Part shown: in pieces, positions 6,994-13,824 of the stretch
How the letters are laid out: the number at the start of each line of letters is the position of its first letter
How positions within the stretch are numbered: position 1 is the first letter of the stretch
Assembly (NCBI GenBank): GCA_002733105.1
Contig: NVUI01000009.1
Span: 2,438 to 56,203, forward strand
Source of the DNA: Methylophaga sp.
GTDB taxonomy: Bacteria > Pseudomonadota > Gammaproteobacteria > Nitrosococcales > Methylophagaceae
Length of the DNA: 53,766 bases
Direction: 5' to 3'
The notes under the pieces: model-generated
Database searches by the model: none
Told to the model about the DNA's origin: nothing
The model's input: only the letters and a program-made list of their open reading frames with translations
Translations under genes and position numbers: made by a program

Positions 6994-8181
6994 TTACAAA
7001 CCCTCTGCCTCAATAATTTTGTCGGCAGCACTTAAAATATCAGTGTCCACCTTACCGGTATATTTATCTGGATTGAAGTCAAAACCAGAGAGTTCAGCAT
7101 TAAATTTCATGTTTCGCATAGCTTTGTCTTTAAACTGCTCATATGCACTCATAAACTCTTTCGGGTTCATCTTCACATTCATCATGGATTTTAATAAGTC
7201 TTCCATTTCTTTTTCACTTGCTGCTGCACCTGTTATTTCTCTTCGGTAATCATTAAATAGCTGTCTTGCTTCATTAACAAAACTTGTTCTCTCTGCACCA
7301 AAATCGACTAGCTCATCATCAATACCTAGTTTGCCAAGGAAGTGCCCAGCCATAGACTTAAGCTCACCTTCATAAGTTAGATATTTTTCAGAATATTTAC
7401 TAGTGAGTGCATTGAGATTCATTAACTGTGTTGCAGCTGTAAAGTATCTGTCTTGTACTTTTGTTTTGTTCTGCTTTGTAAGCTGATCAGGCTGTACATC
7501 ACCCGCTGCAAAATCAATCTCTCCATCCTTACCAATACTCAACCTCATTCCCTTGGCTACAGGAGCATTCTCTCCCGCTGCTTGAGACTGAGGCATATAT
7601 GTCACTGTCCCATCTGGATTTTGAACCTTAACCAGTTTTGGTGCGTTTGGTGCAATATGGTTTTGTTTAGCTATAGCGTTATTGTACAAGTCACGTTCTG
7701 GTGAGTTTTCTGGCAATAAGTTTCTATCTTGAAGCAATCCGCCTAAGGTAGATCCCGCCTTGCGGGGTGCATTTTTTAACCTTGCCCTTAACTCATCCAT
7801 GGCATTCATACCAGACAGAACACTACCCTGTTGCTGTGCAGTGTTCTTAAAACCTTGATCCATCAACATGGGTATGCCGCTACTTTTAAGAGCAAAGTTT
7901 CTCTCTGCTAAAAACTTTTGTGAAGGTACGCCATCTGGACTGTTATAGCCTGTACCGGGTACAGCAGGAACACGGTTAATACCCGAAGGTAACCTAGGTA
8001 TGCCTTGTGGTGCTATAGGCTCTCTGCCGATAACTTTATCAGGATTATTGCTATACCAGTCCGATGCTTGCTGAGACTGCTGTTTAGCCATTTCCTGTTC
8101 GTAATAAGCTTGGTCATACTTCATGTTGAAGTCATGGTTACTTAGTTTTGGAGTGCCTTTTAAAAGATCAAGTAAGCCCAT
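6994..8181 (-). CDS. Putative phage structural / ejection protein
   Basis: 395 residues, starting MGLLDLLKGTPK. The first ~110 residues are Gln/Pro/Asn-rich and probably disordered; the C-terminal half is helical. The gene is one base downstream of the previous one and one base upstream of the next, so the three are translated as a unit. I know no enzyme family for it. An N-terminal disordered tail plus helical body, next to two similar proteins behind a small terminase, suggests a virion-internal protein. Confidence in the gene is high, in the role modest. Confidence 0.5.
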   Translation of the reverse strand: MGLLDLLKGTPKLSNHDFNMKYDQAYYEQEMAKQQSQQASDWYSNNPDKVIGREPIAPQGIPRLPSGINRVPAVPGTGYNSPDGVPSQKFLAERNFALKSSGIPMLMDQGFKNTAQQQGSVLSGMNAMDELRARLKNAPRKAGSTLGGLLQDRNLLPENSPERDLYNNAIAKQNHIAPNAPKLVKVQNPDGTVTYMPQSQAAGENAPVAKGMRLSIGKDGEIDFAAGDVQPDQLTKQNKTKVQDRYFTAATQLMNLNALTSKYSEKYLTYEGELKSMAGHFLGKLGIDDELVDFGAERTSFVNEARQLFNDYRREITGAAASEKEMEDLLKSMMNVKMNPKEFMSAYEQFKDKAMRNMKFNAELSGFDFNPDKYTGKVDTDILSAADKIIEAEGL

Positions 8182-8182
8182 A

Positions 8183-8578
8183 TTAACCCCCTGTCAATTT
8201 TTGAATATAAGGATCTCGATGCTGTGGCATAAAATTCTGATACTCAGGCTGCCCACTACCTAACGCCTGCACCTGACTCATAATGTTGCCAGCATTAGCA
8301 AACTGACTCATATCGGGTGCTTGCTGGCTCATGAATTGACTAACAAAAGCCATTTCCTTGTCTTTTCTATCCCTCTCCTGTCTCTCCTGTTCAGCTTGAG
8401 CATTAGGGCTTTGAGGCACAGTATTTTGTTGAGGCAGGTTAGGCGTTGGTGTGCCCGGAAGCTGTGAACCTTGCATTCCCCAATCCTTAGTCGGAACGTA
8501 GGGATTAAATGGTGCTGTCTGCTGCTGAGCGTAAGGATCAGCTCTCTGTGTTTGATAGTAATCAAAAAAATTACTCAT
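8183..8578 (-). CDS. Small Gln/Pro-rich protein, probable phage structural protein
   Basis: 131 residues, very rich in Gln and Pro, starting MSNFFDYYQTQRADPYAQQQ and ending QHRDPYIQKLTGG. A short charged helix (QERQERDRKDKE) lies at about 65-76. It is the first gene of the three-gene ejection-type set, with ggggaag as a good ribosome site before the ATG. A Gln/Ala-rich small protein heading such a set resembles gp7-type partners in P22-like ejection modules (inference). Confidence 0.45.
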   Translation of the reverse strand: MSNFFDYYQTQRADPYAQQQTAPFNPYVPTKDWGMQGSQLPGTPTPNLPQQNTVPQSPNAQAEQERQERDRKDKEMAFVSQFMSQQAPDMSQFANAGNIMSQVQALGSGQPEYQNFMPQHRDPYIQKLTGG

Positions 8579-8709
8579 TTCTTCCCCTCTCTGCCCAATA
8601 TGTTTTCCATTTCATGACCTGTTTATCAATATTTATTACAACTCTAAAACCAAGAACATTTATTACTTATTTATCGTTTTTAGAAATTTCTATGAAATTT
8701 TAACTTACT

Positions 8710-8738
8710 ATTATAGCCCTGTCAATCTATACAAGTAA
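8710..8738 (-). promoter_or_regulatory. Possible promoter for the structural genes
   Basis: On the minus strand, TATAAT (8715-8710) lies 17 bases from TTACTT (8738-8733), a perfect -10 and a weak -35. The 199 bp between 8579 and 8777 are otherwise empty and very AT-rich, and this is the only real break in the train. Confidence 0.35.
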
Positions 8739-8777
8739 TCACCTCGAAAACATAGCTTGAAATTAATTTATTTACCT

Positions 8778-8987
8778 TCAAGAAACACCGCTCATTTTTT
8801 CTTTCTCGATGTCACTAGCCTCAACAAAACTAACAAAAAATATATTATCTATATCGACATCTTGGTTTCCGGTTCGGATAAGTCCGTGCTCCTCTGTTTC
8901 ACCATATTCCAAGATAACTAAAGTCCTGAGATTATCTTTTTCCTTAGTAGCAGCTAATTTATCAACTCTTCTTTTTAACGTGCTCAT
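8778..8987 (-). CDS. Small hypothetical island protein
   Basis: 69 residues beginning MSTLKRRVDKLA, with an acidic C-terminal half. It overlaps the preceding gene by 26 nt. The opening helix resembles the starts of short phage proteins that follow terminase genes. No family recognised. Confidence 0.5.
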   Translation of the reverse strand: MSTLKRRVDKLAATKEKDNLRTLVILEYGETEEHGLIRTGNQDVDIDNIFFVSFVEASDIEKEKMSGVS

Positions 8988-9393
8988 ACCTCCCCTTGGT
9001 TTGTTCTAATTCAGTTACACGGCGTTCGAGATCATCAATCTCTGTGATTTTTGCTTGTGCTGCTATCGTACTCATCAATGTTGAGGCATCTGATGGACTG
9101 ACTTTTCCAAGTGCCAATGCAGTAATAACAGATTGACCTTGTTCAACTAATGTTGCAGTTCCTAGTAATCCATCTATGACTATTGGTTCATCTTTCGCTT
9201 TCAATGCTGGCATTAATCTATCGATACATAACCGTAGTGCTGTTGTATCACCTTCTAAAGCCTTTTCAACAACTGTTTTTACTAAGTCCTTAGCATGAGG
9301 TTCTAGCATGGCTCGTAATGCTGTACGTTTATCTTTTGCACCTTTTGGCTTACCAGCAGGATTACCTGACACCCCCTTCTCAAATTTAGCCAT
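8962..9393 (-). CDS. DUF5681-type phage protein
   Basis: 143 residues. The N-terminus FEKGVSGNPAGKPKGAKDKR is the DUF5681 signature (KGxSGNPxGRPKGxKN), a short Gly/Pro/Lys-rich segment usually found in phage and mobile-element proteins close to terminase genes. The C-terminus is helical, possibly coiled (EIDDLERRVTELEQTKG, about 117-133). Function of the family is not established; proximity to the terminase suggests a packaging role. Confidence 0.7.
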   Translation of the reverse strand: MAKFEKGVSGNPAGKPKGAKDKRTALRAMLEPHAKDLVKTVVEKALEGDTTALRLCIDRLMPALKAKDEPIVIDGLLGTATLVEQGQSVITALALGKVSPSDASTLMSTIAAQAKITEIDDLERRVTELEQTKGRYEHVKKKS

Positions 9394-9429
9394 ACTGTAA
9401 TTCCTCTGTACTTTTCAGTACCTCTATTC

Positions 9430-9891
9430 TCAAGACTCACCCTCACCAGAAACCGTCCCATCAAAGCGCTTTATTTTTAATGCTAGGATTATGTCGCCGT
9501 TAATATCTTGTTTGACAGGTGAGTGATCGCCATCCATCTTATTCAATTCATTAACGGCTCTAATTACATCACTAGCACCGAACTTAAACTCACCTATGCC
9601 TTCACCATCATGGTCGGTTACTTCCTTGTGCTGTAATGAACGCTCTATAACTTCTTTCAACCAATCTTTCTTTTGGTCAGTTGTTATATCTGAGCGTTTT
9701 TTGTTCTCTTCCTGTAGGTCTTTAACCCTTGTGCTAACCTTGTAGTCAGCAATAAGTCTTGATGATGCTTCGTGAATTGTTTCATCCTTCATCTTTTTAA
9801 CACTATAAGCAAAGCGGTATGCCTCACTAGCGTTGCCACATTCAATGTACTTTAGGCAGAAGTTTTCTTGTTTTATGGTTAAATCATTCAC
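9430..9891 (-). CDS. Phage terminase small subunit (TerS)
   Basis: 153 residues. The N-terminal LTIKQENFCLKYIECGNASE with the following AYRFAYSVKKM is the typical 'lT.kQ..F...Yi..GNAseAyr.AY' start of the Terminase_2 family, a winged/helix-turn-helix DNA-recognition domain. A helical central part follows, then the variable C-terminus that contacts the large subunit. Small terminase recognises pac or cos and recruits the large ATPase/nuclease. No large-subunit gene follows, which fits a satellite that uses the helper phage's motor. Confidence 0.8.
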   Translation of the reverse strand: MNDLTIKQENFCLKYIECGNASEAYRFAYSVKKMKDETIHEASSRLIADYKVSTRVKDLQEENKKRSDITTDQKKDWLKEVIERSLQHKEVTDHDGEGIGEFKFGASDVIRAVNELNKMDGDHSPVKQDINGDIILALKIKRFDGTVSGEGES

Positions 9892-9892
9892 G

Positions 9893-10288
9893 TTATTTAT
9901 CCTTCCTATCCATTGGTGCTACTACACCAGTTAACCAGTAATGCTCATCCTCAAAAAAAATAACGCCATCATCCTCACTTTCCATCGTGTCCAACAATTG
10001 CCATACAATGCACGCATCTACTTCACAACAATCAACTGGGTTAAAACCTGTAACAATATCTTCACCTTCATCAGTTTTGATCCCATGTTCTATATCGCTT
10101 ATTCCTTTACGCACTAAATAATCACTATGCTTCATTTTAAGAATAATCACGTAAGGTCGATATTGGCCATGTCCAATGTAAGGATCTTCACCATCAAGTA
10201 ACCTTCTTACTCGTAGAACTCTGCCTGGATTGTTTTTAAACCATCCCCAATCTTCTTTACTTAGTCTTTTTGTTAATTCTGTTTCCAT
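9893..10288 (-). CDS. Hypothetical island protein
   Basis: 131 residues, acidic, no signal or membrane segment. Segment YRPYVIILKMKHSDYLVRKG lies about 43-62 and a strongly acidic stretch near the end. It overlaps the upstream gene by 16 nt and ends one base before TerS, so it is part of the same operon. Not recognised. Confidence 0.55.
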   Translation of the reverse strand: METELTKRLSKEDWGWFKNNPGRVLRVRRLLDGEDPYIGHGQYRPYVIILKMKHSDYLVRKGISDIEHGIKTDEGEDIVTGFNPVDCCEVDACIVWQLLDTMESEDDGVIFFEDEHYWLTGVVAPMDRKDK

Positions 10289-11070
10289 GTATTTAAACTT
10301 TCCTCAATAACACGATCGTAATATTCATCATCTGTTTCATTTGAGCACTGGCTGTACTGATAACTTGTTGAACCAGTCACTGTCTTTATAGTTGTTTCAT
10401 AGTCATCAGTTCTAACAGAGATAGGTTTTATATGGGATAATGGTCTTATGTAATGTTTGAAGCTTGTAAGTGGGATTGAAATGGTAGGTGAAGCCAAGTA
10501 ACAATGTGCCTTTTCAGCTTTTTCCATTACCAGTTCATTGCCATTTTTTTGCTTATTTTTTGCCAATCCATTGCCAATCCATTGCTTGTTTTTTGTCACT
10601 TCAACCACATTTAAACACTTAGGCTTTTGGCTTCTTTTTTTAGCCTTTAACGTACCCGTTTCAAACCATTCATCTGTAACAATTGGAGCCGTAGATGTAA
10701 GTTTTGTTGCTTTAAGGTAATGCTCAATTAGAATTGTTTTTGCATCTATATATTCAGCTATAAACTCACAACCCATTAAATGTTTAAGTAGCTGATTTGC
10801 ACGACTGAATCTGCTTGTTGGGTTTTCACCTATTGTAGTTCTGTATATTTTTGCAAAGTCACTATTGTGTTGAACCGAATAATTACCTTTCGGAGTTTTA
10901 TTCACATTAAAGAACTTCGTTAAGAAAAGGCCTCCTTCTATTGTTACCAGCTCAAGGATAAAGACTGTCTTAGCCCCTCCTGAAGTGTTTATATTAGCTA
11001 TTCGAACACCAACACATTCACATACAGCAGGGGCGTAAGTAGTCCAGCCTGATCTATCAATATCTGGCAT
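10273..11070 (-). CDS. Hypothetical island protein
   Basis: 265 residues. The first ~120 residues form a compact, possibly beta-rich domain (VCECVGVRIANINTSGGAK, then FARANQLLKHLMG-like helix near 88-99). The middle and end are basic and Ser/Thr-rich and look disordered. It abuts the preceding gene with no spacing. Position between the HTH protein and the packaging genes would suit a replication or regulatory factor, but no primase, helicase or nuclease motif is visible. Confidence 0.55.
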   Translation of the reverse strand: MPDIDRSGWTTYAPAVCECVGVRIANINTSGGAKTVFILELVTIEGGLFLTKFFNVNKTPKGNYSVQHNSDFAKIYRTTIGENPTSRFSRANQLLKHLMGCEFIAEYIDAKTILIEHYLKATKLTSTAPIVTDEWFETGTLKAKKRSQKPKCLNVVEVTKNKQWIGNGLAKNKQKNGNELVMEKAEKAHCYLASPTISIPLTSFKHYIRPLSHIKPISVRTDDYETTIKTVTGSTSYQYSQCSNETDDEYYDRVIEESLNTWKQN

Positions 11071-11331
11071 TTACAAATTTTCTCTTTCTACGTATAACCC
11101 CATTAGAAAGTCATGAATAGCCTTTAGCTGCTCGACACTCATCGTAACTAATGCATCTAAATTGATACCCACATCAGGCATAGTTATGGCTAATTCTTGC
11201 GTATGAAGAACCATCCTTTGCCAAACTATTAATGCAGGAGTATCATTGAGATTGTTTAGTAGAGAGCCCTTATTACTTTCGTCGGTACGAGGGTTTTTCT
11301 TTGTCTGCTGTATCTCCTCGAAGGCAATCAT
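11071..11331 (-). CDS. Hypothetical island protein
   Basis: 86 residues, mainly helical after about residue 30, with no membrane segment. It overlaps the upstream gene by 4 nt (start and stop shared in ATGA fashion), showing translational coupling. No family recognised. Confidence 0.55.
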   Translation of the reverse strand: MIAFEEIQQTKKNPRTDESNKGSLLNNLNDTPALIVWQRMVLHTQELAITMPDVGINLDALVTMSVEQLKAIHDFLMGLYVERENL

Positions 11332-11588
11332 TCTTTAATACCTCCACTGAAATAGCCATACTCAGCCTGCCTATGTTTACGGCCTGTAATATCACGCTCA
11401 TTAGTTAAGGTAGTGACAATATTATGTCCCAAACGTCGAAGCTCAAGCACACGTGGAGCTGGGGACATAATTCCAAGTTCTTCACGTGCTTGTAAGGTTG
11501 TTAGCCTTGCATGCTCTAAAAGGTGTTTTAGAATTTTCTTACGATCAATATCTGCAGTTGGAGGATGATGCTCTATTACATTGCTCAT
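11328..11588 (-). CDS. Small helix-turn-helix protein
   Basis: 86 residues. From about 17 to 65 it reads KKILKHLLEHARLTTLQARE, ELGIMSPAPRVLELRRLGHN and then a short beta hairpin, the usual winged-helix plan of small phage HTH proteins (recognition helix near PAPRVLELRR). It starts two bases after the AlpA-like gene. A role as an early regulator of the satellite is likely but unproven. Confidence 0.6.
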   Translation of the reverse strand: MSNVIEHHPPTADIDRKKILKHLLEHARLTTLQAREELGIMSPAPRVLELRRLGHNIVTTLTNERDITGRKHRQAEYGYFSGGIKE

Positions 11589-11590
11589 AG

Positions 11591-11791
11591 TTATGCCGCC
11601 GCCTCTGTACGAGAGGCGGCTATACGATCTTCAATCCATTGCTGGACTTCAGAAGCAACCCAACCACTTGACCTAACGCCTAATTTAATTTGCTTCGGGA
11701 AGCCTCGCTCTTTCATAAAGTCATAGATTGTTGAGCCACTTAAGCCTGTTAATCTAGAGACTTCTTTTAATCTTAATATTTGCTGTTCCAT
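11591..11791 (-). CDS. AlpA-family regulator / excisionase-like protein
   Basis: 66 residues. LRLKEVSRLTGLSGSTIYDF (6-25), then KERGFPKQIKLG and WVASEVQQWIEDR, follow the AlpA/MerR-type small DNA-binding fold, including the conserved 'tGlsrstiY...kxg.FP...klg...v.W...ev..Wi'. Such proteins switch on the integrase or act as excisionase in P4-like satellites and PICIs. Two copies of ATATTAGGG lie upstream (11832 and 11863). Confidence 0.85.
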   Translation of the reverse strand: MEQQILRLKEVSRLTGLSGSTIYDFMKERGFPKQIKLGVRSSGWVASEVQQWIEDRIAASRTEAAA

Positions 11792-11831
11792 ATCCTAACT
11801 CTCCGGCTGTTGTCGAAATGACAATTGCAGA

Positions 11832-11871
11832 ATATTAGGGTTTGCTGTTTCCTGAACGCGCTATATTAGGG
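11832..11871. repeat. Two direct repeats ATATTAGGG upstream of the AlpA-like gene
   Basis: ATATTAGGG occurs at 11832-11840 and 11863-11871, 31 bp apart (three helical turns). The second overlaps the end of the preceding gene. The spacing suits an operator, but nothing else supports it. Confidence 0.3.
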
Positions 11872-11872
11872 A

Positions 11873-12529
11873 TTATTTTTTCCCTGATTTTGCATTACGC
11901 CATTGGCTCAACACACTAGTTACTGTTCTTCCGCTTGGAATAGGGGTAATTCCTACCTGACTATAGAAATCAGCCATAAAGTTATAAAATTCACCTGCAT
12001 AGTTATTATATTCTGACCCCCTTATTTTCCAGCAAGTTGGCTGCTCTCCTTTTTCCTCTAACCAAGTATTAGCTAAACTTGATACCACTTCCCATGCTTT
12101 ACTTTTTGGCCTTGTCCCTTCGCTATTCTTCATATCTATAAGACCAACTTCTGATGCTAATCTTAAATCAACTAAATCACTTTCTAATCTTCCTAAAATT
12201 GCATGCAGATCACCAACATCATTATCGTAAATTTCTATGAAACTATTAAGATAATTGTGCTCTCGTTGTCCTAGGTTTGAGATAGATTTTTGTAACCCAT
12301 CTATTTTAGTGTGTAGTGACTGAATAGGCTTTCTTCGACTCTTAATATCTATGGTTTTCTGAGCATGTATTTCTATCTGGGCACAAGCACCTTCAAGCCT
12401 CACTCCTAATTTACGTACATCATTAAAACCATATTTCGTAGAAAGTGTGTCTGCCAACAATTCAAAGGCTTTATTTTTAGCCTTTCTTTGTTCTTTGTTC
12501 TTTGCTTGATCCTTATAGATTTTTTCCAT
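11873..12529 (-). CDS. Hypothetical coiled-coil island protein
   Basis: 218 residues, Lys/Glu-rich. Helical and probably coiled-coil from about 1 to 130 (KIYKDQAKNKEQRKAKNKAF at the start). The last 70 residues form a separate segment with TCWKIRGSEYNNYAGEFYNF and a basic end. No membrane part. It stands alone between a terminator (12551-12610) and the AlpA-like gene. Unknown function. Confidence 0.55.
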   Translation of the reverse strand: MEKIYKDQAKNKEQRKAKNKAFELLADTLSTKYGFNDVRKLGVRLEGACAQIEIHAQKTIDIKSRRKPIQSLHTKIDGLQKSISNLGQREHNYLNSFIEIYDNDVGDLHAILGRLESDLVDLRLASEVGLIDMKNSEGTRPKSKAWEVVSSLANTWLEEKGEQPTCWKIRGSEYNNYAGEFYNFMADFYSQVGITPIPSGRTVTSVLSQWRNAKSGKK

Positions 12530-12550
12530 GCGTCATTCCTCGCATCGTCC

Positions 12551-12610
12551 AAAAAAAACCAAGCCAACCGGCGAACGTGACCGGCTTTTCGGGAGCTACC
12601 CTAGGCTTGG
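12551..12610 (-). terminator. Rho-independent terminator after the S24-like gene
   Basis: On the minus strand, CCAAGCC (12610-12604) pairs with GGCTTGG (12565-12559), enclosing a further AGCCGG/CCGG hairpin, and is followed by eight T (12558-12551). It separates the S24-like gene from the next. Confidence 0.55.
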
Positions 12611-12631
12611 GTTGACTGGTTATTTTATAAA

Positions 12632-12943
12632 TTAAAGTCCGCGCGTAGAGTTAATGAGTATTGCACGACCTTTCACATTAATATCATGTTGATCTACAGA
12701 TATATTCAAGCTTCCATCATCTGAGGCAAGAATTATTTTATGTCCATCTTGAACAAGCCTACAAATTAACTCTTTCTTGGCATACTCAATAGCATAAACG
12801 CCCTTATCAACAATTTCTTGGCTTGCCTTATCAATAAGCACAAGATCCCCGTCACCTATTGTCGGCAACATGCCATCACCCGTCATCGTTATATTTTCAA
12901 AATCTACAAGTGTTCTAGATTTGTAGCTCTCTAAATTCATCAT
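12632..12943 (-). CDS. Stand-alone S24/LexA-like repressor domain with lost catalytic residues
   Basis: 103 residues, equal to the C-terminal domain of a CI/LexA-type repressor with no DNA-binding half. TGDGMLPTIGDGDLVLID lies at 21-38; in the S24 family this is GDSMxPTxxxGDxVlvd, with Ser as the nucleophile, so Ser has become Gly24. The second strand reads ELICRLVQ where active proteins have the catalytic Lys before Arg; here the residue is Cys61. It can therefore still dimerise but should not self-cleave. ATG at 12943 or the following ATG may be the start. A dominant-negative or anti-repressor role is an inference; decay is the alternative. Confidence 0.7.
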   Translation of the reverse strand: MMNLESYKSRTLVDFENITMTGDGMLPTIGDGDLVLIDKASQEIVDKGVYAIEYAKKELICRLVQDGHKIILASDDGSLNISVDQHDINVKGRAILINSTRGL

Positions 12944-12992
12944 AATAGTGCCCTCTTACATTTAAGAAAATTTAACAAAGCCTTTGGCTTTT

Positions 12993-13223
12993 TCATGTTT
13001 TCACTACCATTCCTAACACTTCAAAATCCATATCATCAGTAATCATCCACCTTACATATTCAGGAATATCTCCACTAACCTCAAGACCCTCAGGCAAAAA
13101 TTGAAGTCTTCTAACCCATTCCTGCTCACCTACACGAAAAACATAAAGACCATCGAACAAAAATTCTTTTACATTGGAATCAACCTGAAAAGGGTCTCCA
13201 CCCCCAAATGCTCTCTCATTACA
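12993..13223 (-). pseudogene. Fragment of a phage repressor C-terminal (S24) domain
   Basis: An open frame of 76 codons without any usable start reads GGGDPFQVDSNVKEF, then FDGLYVFRVG, WVRRLQFLPEGLEVSGDIPE and DFEVLGMVV. This matches the second half of S24 repressors (VDtsvkef..DGiYvfrv....vKRLq.lp.g...vsDNP.y....i......iiGrvv). The conserved Lys of KRL is Arg here (VRRL). The DNA-binding half is missing and the frame is closed upstream by TGA, overlapping the end of the neighbouring small gene in another frame. It looks like the stump of the element's original repressor. Confidence 0.6.
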
Positions 13224-13354
13224 TCATCTTCGGCAAAAAAGATTTGCAACTTTTCTTTGGAAGAATCACGATGCTTTAAGAGAAATACAGCCTTCTCAAA
13301 TACAACAGCATTAGCTGCATCAATATCAGCAGTGCTTTTATTTACCGTAGTCAT
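13169..13354 (-). CDS. Small hypothetical protein (paralogous start to the gene upstream)
   Basis: 61 residues starting MTTVNKSTAD. The upstream gene starts MTTLNDSTAK, and the 30 bases around the two starts are nearly the same (GTAGTCATAATT on the plus strand at both), so the leaders were duplicated. Its ATG overlaps the upstream stop by 4 nt. No family recognised, and the end runs over the S24 fragment in another frame. Confidence 0.45.
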   Translation of the reverse strand: MTTVNKSTADIDAANAVVFEKAVFLLKHRDSSKEKLQIFFAEDDVMREHLGVETLFRLIPM

Positions 13355-13719
13355 AATTTTTCCTCAAGTTCTATTTGTTCTGCTTCAGCAACCGCCGCTG
13401 AGGCAGATAGCAGCCTTACTTCTGCTGACTCCATTACATCAACAATTATCTTGTAAACATCCAAAATATTACTAACACGATCAAGCATATCCATAGCCGT
13501 ATCAGGATCTTTATTTACCATTTCAACCATTTCTGCTTTAGTTTTTGTCGTCAAAATATATGCTAATCGTCTTCCAACCCCTATTTCTTCTTGTCTTTCC
13601 CTCAAAAAATTTTCTTCTTTTTCAACATCTTTCATTGTCTTTTCAGGCTGAAAACCTACTCCCGCCATAAATTCCATAGTTACTGGTTCTTTTGCAGTGC
13701 TATCATTTAGCGTAGTCAT
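13351..13719 (-). CDS. Hypothetical acidic island protein
   Basis: 122 residues, acidic, mostly helical. Starts MTTLNDSTAK; no motif, signal or membrane segment. It is the first gene of a pair with the 61-residue protein downstream, and lies behind the integrase with about 100 bp between. Confidence 0.5.
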   Translation of the reverse strand: MTTLNDSTAKEPVTMEFMAGVGFQPEKTMKDVEKEENFLRERQEEIGVGRRLAYILTTKTKAEMVEMVNKDPDTAMDMLDRVSNILDVYKIIVDVMESAEVRLLSASAAVAEAEQIELEEKL

Positions 13720-13753
13720 AATTAAAGCTCCTGTTTAGCTTTGGTTTTGATTA

Positions 13754-13785
13754 GTCAGGTCTGGTGTTCAAGCACCTTTCCTGAC
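13754..13785. repeat. Imperfect hairpin between integrase and next gene
   Basis: GTCAGG and GGTG pair with CACC and CCTGAC around a 6-base loop, with a symmetric 3-base bulge (TCT/TTT). No T-run follows, so an operator or a structured leader is as likely as a terminator. Confidence 0.4.
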
Positions 13786-13824
13786 GATTGTGGTTATCCT
13801 TTCCGTGTTACTTCCATAAACTTA

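Noticed and set aside
13101-13475. Plus-strand 124-residue frame
   Set aside because: Opposite to three minus-strand island genes, no family, no ribosome site.
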